This document shows, one piece after another, positions 18,202-26,281 of a stretch of DNA of 64,000 nucleotides; the stretch's first letter is position 1; each line of letters starts with the position of its first letter. Source of the stretch: Bacteroidaceae bacterium (GTDB taxonomy: Bacteria > Bacteroidota > Bacteroidia > Bacteroidales > Bacteroidaceae); contig JAGAQH010000024.1 in NCBI GenBank assembly GCA_017622815.1, positions 96,385 to 160,384 on the forward strand, written 5' to 3'. The position numbers and the translations under genes were made by a program. Under the pieces are notes generated by a model, which was given only the letters and a program-made list of their open reading frames with translations, made no database searches and was not told the DNA's origin.

Positions 18202-18520
18202 TAGGATTTCCAGGAGGGCTAGGGCTTCCTATGCTCTCCTGGCTCCCGCTCTCCTTTTTTCTGGCTCTCGCCCTTCTCGCCCTTCTCGCCCTTCTAACTC
18301 TCCTCGCTCTTCTGGCTTCTCCTGCATCTCCTGCTTTTCTTAGTTTTTTTCTTGGTGCCTCTTAGCCTCTCATAGCCTCTCTTAGTACTTCCTGGGGCCT
18401 CCTATGACTTCCTAGAATATCCTGGCCTTCTCAGTCTTCTCCTATCCCTATCTCCTCCTACTCCCTCCCTCCAACTCCCCTATGCCCCCCCCTGAAAACC
18501 TCAAAAATCCCCCGTTTCAT
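18202..18520. repeat. Pyrimidine-rich low-complexity spacer
   Basis: About 300 nt of C/T-biased sequence contain short iterations such as GCCCTTCTC (three copies near 18270-18295) and CCTCTTAGCCTCTCATAG-like words. I see no coding frame. It ends with a C8 run. It marks the left border of the glycan locus. Confidence 0.6.
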
Positions 18521-18665
18521 CGCATTTATCGTGCTTTTCTCTCCTTCTGGTTTCAGCGTGAAAGCGTAACTCCCCATTGCCCGACCTCTTTTATGTCTTC
18601 TGTAAGAGCGAAAGAATTTATTTGTTAATTCTTTGAATTATTTGTACTTTTTAGTTTATTTTTTA

Positions 18666-18673
18666 TAACTTTG
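18666..18673 (+). promoter_or_regulatory. Promoter of the polysaccharide locus (TAACTTTG, -33 TTTG at 18641)
   Basis: TAACTTTG matches the -7 consensus. TTTG at 18641-18644 lies 21 nt upstream, a proper -33 spacing. Transcription would start about 190 nt before the upxY-like gene. Confidence 0.65.
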
Positions 18674-18679
18674 TCGCGG

Positions 18680-18869
18680 ATTAATATCTTTTAACGCAGG
18701 CCTGTGCCAGCAGGTCGTGATAGGTTTTCTGTTGATAAACCTTAGAAAAAAAAGCGATGACGAGAGTTAATCTTCTTGAGAAAACACGGATAACTGTTTG
18801 TGGCGCAATGTTTTATACGCCATAGACAGGATTAGAGATTTTGCCTTAATTTAATACCGAGAAACGACA
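18680..18869 (+). promoter_or_regulatory. Long 5' leader of the upxY-like gene
   Basis: About 190 nt of non-coding leader includes a small hairpin (CCTG-TGCCAG-CAGG near 18701-18714). In Bacteroides, UpxY antiterminators act on the untranslated leader of their own operon. By analogy this leader is the likely recognition site. Confidence 0.45.
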
Positions 18870-19454
18870 GTGTCCACTCCGGACGTCCTGTCTCGTGGTG
18901 CTATTGAGCATGATAACCATGAGGCGGATTACTGGTTTGTCATGCGTGACCTCAAACGCGCCAATGCCAAATTACCGGCATATATGATGCTGGGTGATAT
19001 GGGGTTTGAGGTCTTCGTGCCTATGAAATGGCAACTGGCCATAAGGCGAGGCAAGCGCATCCGCGAGCAGGTTCCCTTCCTACGGGATTTGCTTTTCGTC
19101 CACGCTACGCGCGATAAATTGGACCCAATAGTTGATAAGACCGATACCCTTCAGTACCGCTATATCCGCGGAGGCAAGTACCGCGACCCCATGAAGGTCG
19201 GCAACAAGGAGATGGAACGCTTCATCCAGGCCGTCCGTTGGTCAGAAAATCCCGTTTACTATCTCCCTGACGAAATCCCCGCCTCCATGTATGGCCGCAA
19301 GGTGTGCATCATTGGAGGTGACCTCGACGGCCATGAAGGCACCCTTCTCAAAGTTCGCGGACTCCACAAGAAACGCATCCTTGTGGAACTTCCACACCTT
19401 CTCTCTGCCAGTGTGGACCTTGAACCCGAATTTGTCAGATTCGTTGAAGAATAA
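18870..19454 (+). CDS. UpxY-like transcription antiterminator (NusG paralogue)
   Basis: This 194-residue protein has a NusG N-terminal-like domain (about 20-115: YWFVMRDLKRANAKLP, FEVFVPMKW, PFLRDLLFVHATRDKL) and a C-terminal KOW segment (DLDGHEGTLLKVRGLHKKRILVEL, about 154-177). UpxY proteins prevent premature termination in the leader of their own capsule operon. As first gene of the locus, behind a long leader, it very likely does the same here. The start must be GTG at 18870, since the next in-frame ATG would cut into the NusG domain. Confidence 0.9.
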   Translation: MSTPDVLSRGAIEHDNHEADYWFVMRDLKRANAKLPAYMMLGDMGFEVFVPMKWQLAIRRGKRIREQVPFLRDLLFVHATRDKLDPIVDKTDTLQYRYIRGGKYRDPMKVGNKEMERFIQAVRWSENPVYYLPDEIPASMYGRKVCIIGGDLDGHEGTLLKVRGLHKKRILVELPHLLSASVDLEPEFVRFVEE

Positions 19455-19478
19455 CACCAGAAAAGTGGCTCCCAAAAG

Positions 19479-19544
19479 TAAAGGCCATTACTTTGCCAAC
19501 TAAAGGCCTTTACTTTGCAATGTTAAGGCCTTAACTTTACCAAG
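19479..19544. repeat. Three 22-bp units with palindromic core
   Basis: Units begin at 19479, 19501 and 19523, exactly 22 bp apart, with a core like TAAAGGCCTTTACTTTGC. GTAAAGGCCTTTAC is palindromic. They follow the upxY-like stop by about 25 nt and could fold as a hairpin or bind a dimeric protein. The rest of the 19455-19781 gap has no convincing gene. Confidence 0.7.
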
Positions 19545-19781
19545 TAAGTACTACTGAGTTAAACGCCCGCAGTATTTCTTCAAGCCTCTAGTCCATACCC
19601 CACCCACCATTACCCCATAATCCCCCAACGTTTGTTCCATCGTTTTCGTGTACGCTCCGCATATCTTCGTATAGTAGCTTAAGTTACTTTCGTTGGAGCG
19701 AACAGTACTTCGTACAGCAACACAGTCCTTCTGACCTTCGTCGCAGACACACTGCGCTCCACTCACCTTTAACCTCCAATC

Positions 19782-21326
19782 ATGGATAATCAAACAGCAA
19801 ATACCAAGCGCATAGCGAAGAATACCATGATGCTATATATCCGCATGCTTTTCGGCATGCTGGTATCGCTGTATACCTCACGCGTTGTGCTTAGCACTTT
19901 GGGAGTTGAGGACTTTGGTATCCAAGGAGCAGTAGGAGGTTTTGTGGCGATGTTCTCGCTTATATCAGGCTCCCTTTCTTCGTCAGTTAGCCGTTTCTTG
20001 ACTTTTGAGCTTGGAAAAGGGGACAAGGAAAGCCTGAAACAAGTTTTTTCCACCTCGTTGCTTATCCATATTGGTTTGGCAATAATTGTGTTTCTATGTA
20101 TTGAGACGTTTGGCGTATGGTTCCTCAACAACAGGATGGACAACATTCCTGTAGATAGGCTATATGCAGCAAATTGTTTGCTGCAGTTCTCCGTTGTTTC
20201 GTTCATGCTTGGTTTGGTAAGCGTTCCATATAATGCATCTTTGATTTCGCATGAAAAGATGGATGTCTTTGCCATGGTAGGCATAGTTGATATTGTAATG
20301 AGACTATTTATAGTTCTGTCGTTGAGACTATTACCTGCAAACGTAGACAAGCTGATTATATATGCATTGATGGGAATGTGTTGGAGTTTAACTTTGCAGG
20401 CTTTCTATATCTATTACTGTAGCAGGCACTTTGAGGAATGCAAGGCAAAGCCGGTCTTATATAAGTCAAAACTAAAGTCAATGACAGGTTTCGCTACATG
20501 GAATTTCATTGGTTGTACAGCTGGTTTATTGAAGACATCTGGTGTAGATTTATTGCTTTTCCAGTTTTTCGGTCCAGTTTTAACCGCTGCAAAAAGCATA
20601 TCCGGTACGGTAAATGGTACAATAACGGCATTTGCCGGAAATTTCATGACTGCCCTTGTGCCCCAGATAACCAAGTCATATGCAGCGGGAGACTTGAAGT
20701 ACACTCTTTCTTTGGTGGAGAGGGGGAGTCGATTCTCTTTTTACGTGATGATGTTTTTTGCCATCCCGATGATGTTTGAAACGGAATTCGTGCTGAAAAT
20801 ATGGCTGAAGGAGTACCCGCAATTCAGTGTGATCTTTGTTAGACTGATTCTTGCGTTGTCATTGTTGGAAATTCTCTCCAATACTCTCGTTAATTTGCAA
20901 AACGCAACGGGAAAGATTCGTAACTATCAGTTGGCAGTAGGGACGACCTTGTTAATGAACTTTCCGTTGTCTTATATAGCATTGGAATTAGGATGCCCCC
21001 CTGAATCAACGATTATTGTTGCTCTATTTGTGGGAGTGTGTTGTCTTCTTTTGCGTTTGTCGTTCTTGCGGAAATCGGTTGGGCTTTCAATAAGAAGATA
21101 TTTACGGAATGTATGTCTAAATGTTTTGGCGGTGACTATTTTAACAATCATCCCAACGTATGTAATATATAAACTTATACCAGACATGGGTTGGTTCCAG
21201 TTCATAGCAGTAGGCACGACAAGTGTAGTTTCCAGTATTTTGTCAATATTATATGTAGGATGTACGTCTAATGAAAGGCAATTTTTTATAGCCAAGGCGT
21301 GTGCATTGAAAGATAGAATAGTGTGA
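19782..21326 (+). CDS. wzx: Wzx-type polysaccharide flippase
   Basis: This 514-residue protein of the PST/MOP flippase superfamily has about 12-14 membrane helices. It begins with a short charged N-terminus (RIAKNTMMLYIRMLFGMLVS), then SRVVLSTLGVEDFGIQGAVGG, typical of O-antigen flippases. It should move the lipid-linked repeat unit across the inner membrane. It is the first biosynthetic gene after the antiterminator. Its stop overlaps the next start (TGATG), indicating translational coupling. Confidence 0.9.
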   Translation: MDNQTANTKRIAKNTMMLYIRMLFGMLVSLYTSRVVLSTLGVEDFGIQGAVGGFVAMFSLISGSLSSSVSRFLTFELGKGDKESLKQVFSTSLLIHIGLAIIVFLCIETFGVWFLNNRMDNIPVDRLYAANCLLQFSVVSFMLGLVSVPYNASLISHEKMDVFAMVGIVDIVMRLFIVLSLRLLPANVDKLIIYALMGMCWSLTLQAFYIYYCSRHFEECKAKPVLYKSKLKSMTGFATWNFIGCTAGLLKTSGVDLLLFQFFGPVLTAAKSISGTVNGTITAFAGNFMTALVPQITKSYAAGDLKYTLSLVERGSRFSFYVMMFFAIPMMFETEFVLKIWLKEYPQFSVIFVRLILALSLLEILSNTLVNLQNATGKIRNYQLAVGTTLLMNFPLSYIALELGCPPESTIIVALFVGVCCLLLRLSFLRKSVGLSIRRYLRNVCLNVLAVTILTIIPTYVIYKLIPDMGWFQFIAVGTTSVVSSILSILYVGCTSNERQFFIAKACALKDRIV

Positions 21327-22582
21327 TGCTTCAGCTTACCAACAAACAAGATTGTTGCGGATGTCATGCCTGTGCCTCCGTATGTGCCAGACGTAGCATA
21401 ACTATGCAGGAAGACAATGAGGGTTTTCTGTATCCTGTCGTGGACGTGAACACCTGTACTGATTGCGGTCTTTGCGAAAAGGTCTGCCCAGTCATTAATC
21501 AGGACGAACCACGTAAACCATTGAAGGTATATGCCGCCAAGAATAGAAACGAGGAGATACGCAGACAGAGTTCCTCTGGTGGTATCTTCACTCCCTTGGC
21601 AGAGTCTGTCATCCGTGAGGGCGGTGTTGTCTTCGGTGCCAAGTTCGACAAGGATTGGAATGTCGTGCATGCATGGACGGATACAATAGAAGGCATTGCC
21701 GACTTCCGTGGAAGTAAATACGTGCAGAGCATAATAGGTTGTACTTATCGTGAAGCGCGTGAGTTCTTGAAGCAGGGCCGTAAAGTTCTCTTTTCCGGTA
21801 CCCCATGCCAGATAGCAGGGCTCAGAAAGTTCATGCGCAAAGAGTACGACAATCTGCTTACCGTGGATGTCGTATGCCATGGTGTCCCCAGTCCCTTGGT
21901 ATGGCGGAAATATTTGGAAGAAACAAGGGAAAAACTTCGCGCGGAGAGCGACGCTGGAAAAAATACGGTTTCTTCATCTCTAATGGATTTGCCCGTCATA
22001 ACGGGTATATCTTTTAGAGATAAAACACATGGCTGGAAAAAATACGGTTTCCGCCTCCGCTATGCCGCCTCTAAGGCGGCCGGAAATACGGTTTCCGCCT
22101 CCGCTAATGATACAGAGTGTACTCTGTTGCAGCCATTCCCTGAGAATGTGTTTATGAAAGGTTTCTTGTCCAACTTCTATCTCCGCCCCTCTTGTTATGA
22201 TTGTTCTTCCCGTACAGGTAAGAGTGGTAGCGACATCTCCATTGCCGACTTCTGGGGAGTGCAAAACTATTACCCTGAATTTGATGACGACAGGGGGGTT
22301 GGACTTGTTCTTGTAAATTCGGACAAGGGCAGAAAGGCGTATGAACAGACAAATTCCGATAGCATTGAATCTACATACGAACAAGGACTGAACCAGAACC
22401 CATGCCTTGAACACAGCGTGGCAAGGACAAAACATGTCAAAACTTTCTGGGATAACTTCTCCCTTAAGGGGATAGATGCAGTGGAGGACATCATTTGTAA
22501 GATGAAACCAGGTGTGATTATTCGCCTTTATAGGAAGGGAAGACGTGTGGCAAAAAGAATGGTGCATGCTTTATTTAGGTAA
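21326..22582 (+). CDS. FrhB-like iron-sulfur protein (coenzyme F420 hydrogenase beta-subunit family)
   Basis: This 418-residue protein has an N-terminal ferredoxin-like domain with two cysteine clusters (CCGCHACASVC and CTDCGLCEKVCP, residues about 9-54). An FrhB_FdhB domain follows, with YVQSIIGCTYREAREFL, VLFSGTPCQIAGLR and VDVVCHGVPSPLVW. Such proteins are frequent in Bacteroidetes capsule loci beside pyruvyltransferases; their reaction there is unresolved, and reductive sugar modification is a guess. ATG 21326 overlaps the wzx stop. A 20-nt direct repeat at 21953 and 22032, with a shorter copy near 22081, falls in different reading frames, suggesting a recent internal duplication. Confidence 0.85.
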   Translation: MLQLTNKQDCCGCHACASVCARRSITMQEDNEGFLYPVVDVNTCTDCGLCEKVCPVINQDEPRKPLKVYAAKNRNEEIRRQSSSGGIFTPLAESVIREGGVVFGAKFDKDWNVVHAWTDTIEGIADFRGSKYVQSIIGCTYREAREFLKQGRKVLFSGTPCQIAGLRKFMRKEYDNLLTVDVVCHGVPSPLVWRKYLEETREKLRAESDAGKNTVSSSLMDLPVITGISFRDKTHGWKKYGFRLRYAASKAAGNTVSASANDTECTLLQPFPENVFMKGFLSNFYLRPSCYDCSSRTGKSGSDISIADFWGVQNYYPEFDDDRGVGLVLVNSDKGRKAYEQTNSDSIESTYEQGLNQNPCLEHSVARTKHVKTFWDNFSLKGIDAVEDIICKMKPGVIIRLYRKGRRVAKRMVHALFR

Positions 22583-22602
22583 AGGATAAAAGTTCTTTTT
22601 TT

Positions 22603-23721
22603 ATGAGAATAGGAATAGTTACATTACCATTGCATACAAACTATGGGGGGCTGCTGCAGGCCTATGCATTGCAGACAGCATTGAGACGTATGGGGCATGA
22701 GGTGGAACATCTGCAGTTGCCGGTAGAATTCCATACTTTGCATCCTAATTGGAAAATGCCGATGGTATATTGTAAACGTGCAGCAAGAAAGTTTTTTTGT
22801 GGTGAACGCAATATACCAATTTTTATGCATCCTCATAAGTGGATTCGTATAAACACTGATGCTTTTATTGCTTCTCACATCTGTCCAAGATATTTGAATG
22901 AAGAAGAGTGGACAGAAGATCTTTCCAATGAATATGATGCTATTATTTTTGGAAGTGATCAGATATGGCGTCCGATTTATGCCTATCCAATAGAAAAGTA
23001 TTTTGGCTCATTCCTAGGTAATTCCAAGATAAAAAGGATTTCTTATGCACCATCATTTGGAACGGAGGATAATGAGTATTCAAAAGAACAACTTTCACTT
23101 TGTCGTAACCTGCTGAGTAAATTCAATGCAGTCTCAGTACGTGAGAACTCTGCTGTTACAATATGCAAGGAACGTTTTGGAGTAGAGGCAAAACATGTAC
23201 TTGATCCGACAATGCTTCTTACTCATAAGGACTATGAATGCATCTTCAAGCAAGCAAATACACCAAAGAGTGCGGGTACGCTTGCAGTATATGTCTTAGA
23301 TGATAATCAGCAAATAGATTCCTTTATAGAAAAACAATCGTTACAGCAAGAACTGACACCATTTAGAATTAACTCTAAAGTGGAGAACTATAATGCAAAG
23401 CTATCAGAACGTCAACAACCACCTGTAGAGCTATGGTTGAGAGCCTTTCATGATGCCCAATTTGTTATTACCGACTCTTTCCATGCTTGCGTGTTCTCTA
23501 TCCTATTCCATAAACCTTTTATATGCATAGGAAACAAGAACAGAGGAATGTCAAGGTTTCACTCATTGCTATCAGACTTTTATCTATGTGACAGATTAGT
23601 GGATATTAACGATATAGGGAAATATGAAGAGAAGGAAATTGATTGGAGTGGAGTAGACCGCGTTCTGGCACAAAAACGTGAAGAAGCATTTAGTTTCTTA
23701 AATCAGGCGTTGCAAAGTTAG
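22603..23721 (+). CDS. Polysaccharide pyruvyltransferase family protein 1
   Basis: This 372-residue protein matches the WcaK/CsaB-like pyruvyltransferase family. Its motifs are TLPLHTNYGGLLQAYALQ at the N-terminus, IIFGSDQIWRP (about 109-119), ISYAPSFG, VSVRENSAV, and the C-terminal FVITDSFHACVFSILF. These proteins transfer pyruvate from phosphoenolpyruvate to sugars as ketals. Adjacency to the FrhB-like gene is a recurring capsule-locus pairing. It lies 20 nt after that gene, and codon use is visibly AT-richer than at the locus edges. Confidence 0.87.
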   Translation: MRIGIVTLPLHTNYGGLLQAYALQTALRRMGHEVEHLQLPVEFHTLHPNWKMPMVYCKRAARKFFCGERNIPIFMHPHKWIRINTDAFIASHICPRYLNEEEWTEDLSNEYDAIIFGSDQIWRPIYAYPIEKYFGSFLGNSKIKRISYAPSFGTEDNEYSKEQLSLCRNLLSKFNAVSVRENSAVTICKERFGVEAKHVLDPTMLLTHKDYECIFKQANTPKSAGTLAVYVLDDNQQIDSFIEKQSLQQELTPFRINSKVENYNAKLSERQQPPVELWLRAFHDAQFVITDSFHACVFSILFHKPFICIGNKNRGMSRFHSLLSDFYLCDRLVDINDIGKYEEKEIDWSGVDRVLAQKREEAFSFLNQALQS

Positions 23722-23804
23722 ACACGATAACTAAGAACAAAACAATTGACAAGGATTTAAACGAAGGCAGAAACTGATAAAATACCACTGCCAAGACGAA
23801 AACA

Positions 23805-24170
23805 ATGACCAAGAAGCCTCGCAATTTTAGGGAATATCAAGTGTGGCAGGACGCAGTGGCATTCTCCACTCTCGTATATAAGCAAACGAGTGAAATGCCT
23901 TGGTTTGAGAAGAAAGGTATTTGTGACCAAATACAACGCGCAGTCGTATCTATCGCCTCAAATATTGCCGAAGGATCAGCAAGACCATCTGATGCAGAAT
24001 TCGCCCATTTCCTGGATATAGCGTTAGGCTCTGCCTATGAAGTAGAAACACAGCTCCTCATGTCCCATAAAATAGGATATATAGATGCAGAAAACTATGA
24101 ATCCTTAAATCAGAAAACAATCTCAATAGAGCGCCAAATAACAGGCTTAATAAAAACGATAAGAAAGTAG
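23805..24170 (+). CDS. Four-helix-bundle protein 1 (S23/IVS family)
   Basis: This 121-residue all-helical protein has the family hallmarks: REYQVWQDAVAF, ICDQIQRAVVSIASNIAEGS (about 45-64) and a C-terminal LNQKTISIERQITGLIK. The family was first seen in 23S rRNA intervening sequences and resembles the Avd accessory protein of diversity-generating retroelements, but no reverse transcriptase is here. It is out of place functionally in a glycan locus. AT-rich words precede it and CGTCAT/CGTTAT hexamers follow. CGAAAACAAT overlaps its ATG and recurs inverted at 24228-24237. Cellular function unknown. Confidence 0.85.
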   Translation: MTKKPRNFREYQVWQDAVAFSTLVYKQTSEMPWFEKKGICDQIQRAVVSIASNIAEGSARPSDAEFAHFLDIALGSAYEVETQLLMSHKIGYIDAENYESLNQKTISIERQITGLIKTIRK

Positions 24171-24171
24171 C

Positions 24172-24239
24172 AACAATCATCGTCATCGTCTTCGTTAGGA
24201 CACTTCGTCATCGTCATCGTTATCGTTATTGTTTTCGCC
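24172..24239. repeat. Hexameric CGTCAT/CGTTAT array 3' of four-helix-bundle gene 1
   Basis: Degenerate hexamers (CGTCAT, CGTCTT, CGTTAT, CGTTAT) run for about 65 nt. They end in ATTGTTTTCG, the reverse complement of CGAAAACAAT at the gene's ATG. Confidence 0.65.
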
Positions 24240-24317
24240 AATCATCTTCGTTGATAAAAATTATCCGCGCCAGCGACTTCGCTCACCACTAACCTTTAAC
24301 CACTCATAGTTATAACC

Positions 24318-25304
24318 ATGCCTAAAATATCAGTCATAGTCCCTGTATATAATACAGAAAAATATCTGCATCGCTGTGTTGACAGCATCCTTGCTCAGAC
24401 GTTTAGCGATTTTGAACTGCTATTAATTAATGATGGCTCAAAAGATAAATCGGCTACAATTTGTGATGAATACGCAGCTAAAGATTCACGTGTGAGTGTG
24501 TTCCACAAGGAGAATGGTGGTGTAAGTTCCGCACGCAACTTGGGCTTGGACTGTGCAAAAGGAGAATGGATTACTTTTGTGGATAGTGATGATTGGCTTG
24601 GTAATAAATACTTAGAGAATTTAATTATAAATGTCAAAAGGAACATAGAGCTCGTAATATCTTTTTCTTATTCTGTTTTTAAAGATAAAATAGGTGAATC
24701 AAAATATGAAAGTAAAGTTCTCAATAGTGATGAATTCAGTTTATTGTTTACAGAATATGATTTGTCCTGGAGAACCTCTCCTTGGAGCAAATTATATAAT
24801 AATAAGATAATTAAAGAAAACAAGTTGATTTTCAACGTAAATATGCCAATAGGTGAGGACTTGGTTTTTTTATACGAATATATTACATGCGTAAACAAAA
24901 TATACATAAGTGGTCAGTCGTATTATTATTATTTTGCTGATAATGAGAATACTTTGACAAAAAAAATAAATAGTACTTTAGTTGAGCAAGAATGCTTGTA
25001 TATGGTCAACAAAACCGTTAATGCTCTTTTACAAAAAAAGAACATATGTAATAAGGAGGCACTTGATAGAGTACATTGTTTAATGTATAGTTACATTAAT
25101 AGAGTTTTAAACTCTTTATATTACAATAATCTTTCAAGAAAAGAACGCTTGAATGTCCTTAATGGAATAAACTATACATCCTATTTGTATTTTTGGAGCA
25201 TACGAAAAAACAACATAAAGGAAAAACTGTTTGTCTTCTTGATTAGCAATAGGTTGTTTTGTGTATATGACATTTTACGTCAAATGAAAAAACTCATAAA
25301 GTAA
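24318..25304 (+). CDS. GT2 glycosyltransferase
   Basis: This 328-residue GT-A glycosyltransferase begins ISVIVPVYNTEKYLHRCVDS, with INDGSKDKSATICDEY, NGGVSSARNLGL and the DxD-type VDSDDW (about 91-96). It should add a sugar from a nucleotide donor to the lipid-linked repeat unit at the cytoplasmic face. Donor and linkage cannot be read from sequence. The second half is strongly AT-rich and poorly conserved in appearance. It is followed after 1 nt by the MurB-like gene, so the two are coupled. Confidence 0.9.
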   Translation: MPKISVIVPVYNTEKYLHRCVDSILAQTFSDFELLLINDGSKDKSATICDEYAAKDSRVSVFHKENGGVSSARNLGLDCAKGEWITFVDSDDWLGNKYLENLIINVKRNIELVISFSYSVFKDKIGESKYESKVLNSDEFSLLFTEYDLSWRTSPWSKLYNNKIIKENKLIFNVNMPIGEDLVFLYEYITCVNKIYISGQSYYYYFADNENTLTKKINSTLVEQECLYMVNKTVNALLQKKNICNKEALDRVHCLMYSYINRVLNSLYYNNLSRKERLNVLNGINYTSYLYFWSIRKNNIKEKLFVFLISNRLFCVYDILRQMKKLIK

Positions 25305-25305
25305 A

Positions 25306-26277
25306 ATGTATAGCAATTTGCTTCAATATCTACATGCTAATAACATCTGCTATGAAACCAATGTTTCTTTAAAAAAGAAAACGTGGATTCATAGGGGGGG
25401 GATGTGTGATGTCTATATTTCTCCTGTCAACAGAAAAGAATTGATAGGTGTCGTTAGGCAATTATATCATCAGAAATATGATTTTTTGGTTATCGGACAT
25501 TCTTCAAACATCTACATCTTGAATTCATGTAATGTTTCGGTAATCGTTTCTACAAAAAAATGCAGTAATTATGAAATAAAAGATGGTCATATTTATTGCG
25601 ATGCAGGTGTCGGTGTCATAAGACTGGCAAAGGATATGACCAAGCATGGGATAGCAGGTTTCGAGTACCTGACAGACTTACCGGGAACGGTGGCTGCTGC
25701 AATCTACAACAATGCTTCATGTAAGAAAAATAGTATTTCCCAATTGCTTGTCTGTGCGGACGTCATTCTGCCAGATGGTCGGCAAATAACCCTTTTGCCC
25801 GATGATTTTGGATTCGTTTATAGAGGGTCTTGTATGAAACGAAAAGAATTGCTTGGTGTTATTGTTGGTCTTATCCTTAAAGCAGAACCTGGTAATGCTT
25901 TGCAATTGCAGAATATTTCATCTTCCAATATTGCAGAACGTCGTTTGCTGTTGGAGTCGTATGCAAAGACATTAGGAAGCACCATGAATAATTGCTTCAG
26001 TAAAGGGAGAATGCCTTTGCATTATTATCTGGCATATAGATTTTACAATTTGTGGTTGAAATTGAATAAGAACAATGAAACTCAGAGACGAATAAAATGC
26101 AAAGACTTCATTTGTAAGATATCAGGTTATGCCGATATTGCAAGATATGTCTCCAATGAAGATATAATTATATTTATTTGGAAAGATGAGAAGGCCGATG
26201 CTGCATTCCCGCGTTATTTGGAATTTATGGATAAAGTATATAGAACACAGGATTTAGAAATAGAAGTAGTAAAGTAA
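25306..26277 (+). CDS. MurB-like FAD-binding oxidoreductase in the glycan locus
   Basis: This 323-residue protein resembles UDP-N-acetylenolpyruvoylglucosamine reductase. It shows a WIHRGGMCDVYISP start of the FAD domain, FLVIGHSSNIYI, GIAGFEYLTDLPGTVAAAIYNNA (about 113-135), FGFVYRGS (about 168-175), a TLGSTMNNCF segment where MurB has GSVFKNP, and a terminal LEIEVVK resembling the catalytic-Glu region. Canonical MurB makes UDP-MurNAc for peptidoglycan. A copy among glycosyltransferases, with a shortened and altered C-terminal half, suggests a specialised role, perhaps reducing an enolpyruvyl sugar. A G8 homopolymer (25394-25401) lies in the coding frame. Confidence 0.75.
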   Translation: MYSNLLQYLHANNICYETNVSLKKKTWIHRGGMCDVYISPVNRKELIGVVRQLYHQKYDFLVIGHSSNIYILNSCNVSVIVSTKKCSNYEIKDGHIYCDAGVGVIRLAKDMTKHGIAGFEYLTDLPGTVAAAIYNNASCKKNSISQLLVCADVILPDGRQITLLPDDFGFVYRGSCMKRKELLGVIVGLILKAEPGNALQLQNISSSNIAERRLLLESYAKTLGSTMNNCFSKGRMPLHYYLAYRFYNLWLKLNKNNETQRRIKCKDFICKISGYADIARYVSNEDIIIFIWKDEKADAAFPRYLEFMDKVYRTQDLEIEVVK

Positions 26278-26281
26278 TACT

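Noticed and set aside
23805-24170. Avd of a diversity-generating retroelement
   Set aside because: No reverse transcriptase, template or variable repeat was found near either four-helix-bundle gene.
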